Source of the DNA: DATHVI01 sp035461385
Lineage (GTDB): Bacteria; Actinomycetota; Thermoleophilia; Solirubrobacterales; 70-9
Reading direction: 5' to 3'
DNA: 6,181 nt
NCBI GenBank assembly: GCA_035461385.1
Contig: DATHVI010000043.1
Location: 1-6,181, forward strand
Shown here: one piece after another, positions 5,951 through 6,181 of the stretch
Layout of the letters: every line of letters begins with the position of its first letter
Position numbering within the stretch: the stretch's first letter is position 1
Position numbers and translations under genes: made by a program
Notes under the pieces: generated by a model
What the model was told of the DNA's origin: nothing
Databases searched by the model: none
Seen by the model: only the letters and a program-made list of their open reading frames with translations

Positions 5951-6011
5951 CAGATACCTCCCCGTCCCCGGCGAACTCGACTCCGCCCCGCAGAGACCGC
6001 CCCGCCACAGC

Positions 6012-6074
6012 GGACTCGACTCCGCCCCCGCAGGACTGGACTGCGGCCCCGCTGGACTCGACTCCGCCCTGCAG
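6012..6074. repeat. Three 21-bp subunits (half-period form of the array)
   Basis: GGACTCGACTCCGCCCCCGCA at 6012 is followed by related 21-bp units at 6033 and 6054; the middle unit carries three C-to-G changes (GGACTGGACTGCGG). The 21-bp step is half the main period, suggesting the ~40-bp unit arose by fusing two diverged 21-mers. Twenty-one is a multiple of three, and the minus strand is open from 6181 down to a stop at 5933, with recurring Ala-Glu-Ser-Ser and Pro-Gln-Ser-Ser words, but no known domain. Confidence 0.75.
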
Positions 6075-6181
6075 AGGCTGCCCCCCGAACCCGGCAAATT
6101 CGACTCCGCCCCTGCAGAGACCGCCGCGTCCACGGCGGACTCGACTCCGCCTCCGCAGAGACCGCCCGCCCCGACGAATTC

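Larger units (their letters stand above)
5649..6181. repeat. Minisatellite-like array, ~40-bp period, reaching the window edge
   Basis: A GACTCCG/GACTGCG anchor recurs at 5660, 5717, 5758, 5818, 5857, 5897, 5937, 5979, 6018, 6039, 6060, 6102 and 6143. Most steps are 39-42 bp, with two of 21 bp and two of 57-60 bp. Units alternate the anchor with an AGATACCTCC or GCAGAGACCGCC block. The left part is degenerate, the centre nearly uniform, and the right part of a different subtype. There are no unique spacers of constant length, so it is not CRISPR. Most central unit lengths are not multiples of three, which argues against a continuous protein. The array continues beyond the window. Confidence 0.85.

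Noticed and set aside
5649..6181. Possible CRISPR array
   Set aside because: The repeats are tandem variants with no unique spacers between constant repeats, the period varies from 21 to 60 bp, and there are no cas genes.
1..6181. tRNA, rRNA or riboswitch
   Set aside because: No tRNA-like cloverleaf, rRNA signature or known riboswitch motif was seen by eye in the gene-free stretches; biotin operator-like (BirA) dyads were also not seen upstream of bioD.

Overview
The window is about 6.2 kb of very GC-rich DNA with strong G/C bias at third codon positions. The gene content and protein style (a receiver-DUF4388 regulator with a long Ala/Pro/Glu tail, a LarA-family protein, RsmG, Mug and BioD) suggest a myxobacterium or relative (Myxococcota, perhaps Polyangiales). 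This assignment is inferred from composition and protein resemblance, not from a database search.

Layout. Bases 1-1985 (minus strand) hold the first ~661 codons of an atypical response regulator whose C-terminus lies outside the window. A 73-bp divergent spacer (1986-2058) separates it from a tightly packed plus-strand unit: a LarA-family nickel-pincer racemase/epimerase homologue (2059-3207), rsmG (3204-3779) and mug (3779-4363). The last two genes overlap their predecessors by 4 bp and 1 bp, so the three are probably co-transcribed and translationally coupled. A 510-bp convergent spacer (4364-4873) carries no convincing gene. It holds a three-copy 28-bp repeat that includes the mug stop codon, a large imperfect inverted repeat, and shorter direct repeats. 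bioD (4874-5518, minus strand) follows. Its stop codon lies inside a 16-bp palindrome, TGTTTCACGTGAAACG (4870-4885), which matches the canonical bacterial centromere site parS at 15 of 16 positions. From about 5649 to the right edge (ending in GAATTC) there is a minisatellite-like array with a ~40-bp period, changing to a 21-bp period near the right end, and no convincing gene.

How the parts relate. rsmG modifies 16S rRNA, Mug repairs mismatched or deaminated bases, BioD acts in biotin synthesis, and the LarA homologue probably racemises or epimerises a 2-hydroxy acid. They do not form one pathway and look like ordinary chromosomal housekeeping genes. The parS-like site, with rsmG 1.1 kb away (rsmG often lies near parAB and the origin in bacteria), suggests a place in the origin-proximal ParB-binding region. 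The most noteworthy signals are the parS site doubling as the bioD stop, the repeat structures flanking bioD, and the receiver domain whose phospho-acceptor Asp is replaced by Glu. I see no defence system, mobile element, CRISPR array or RNA gene.
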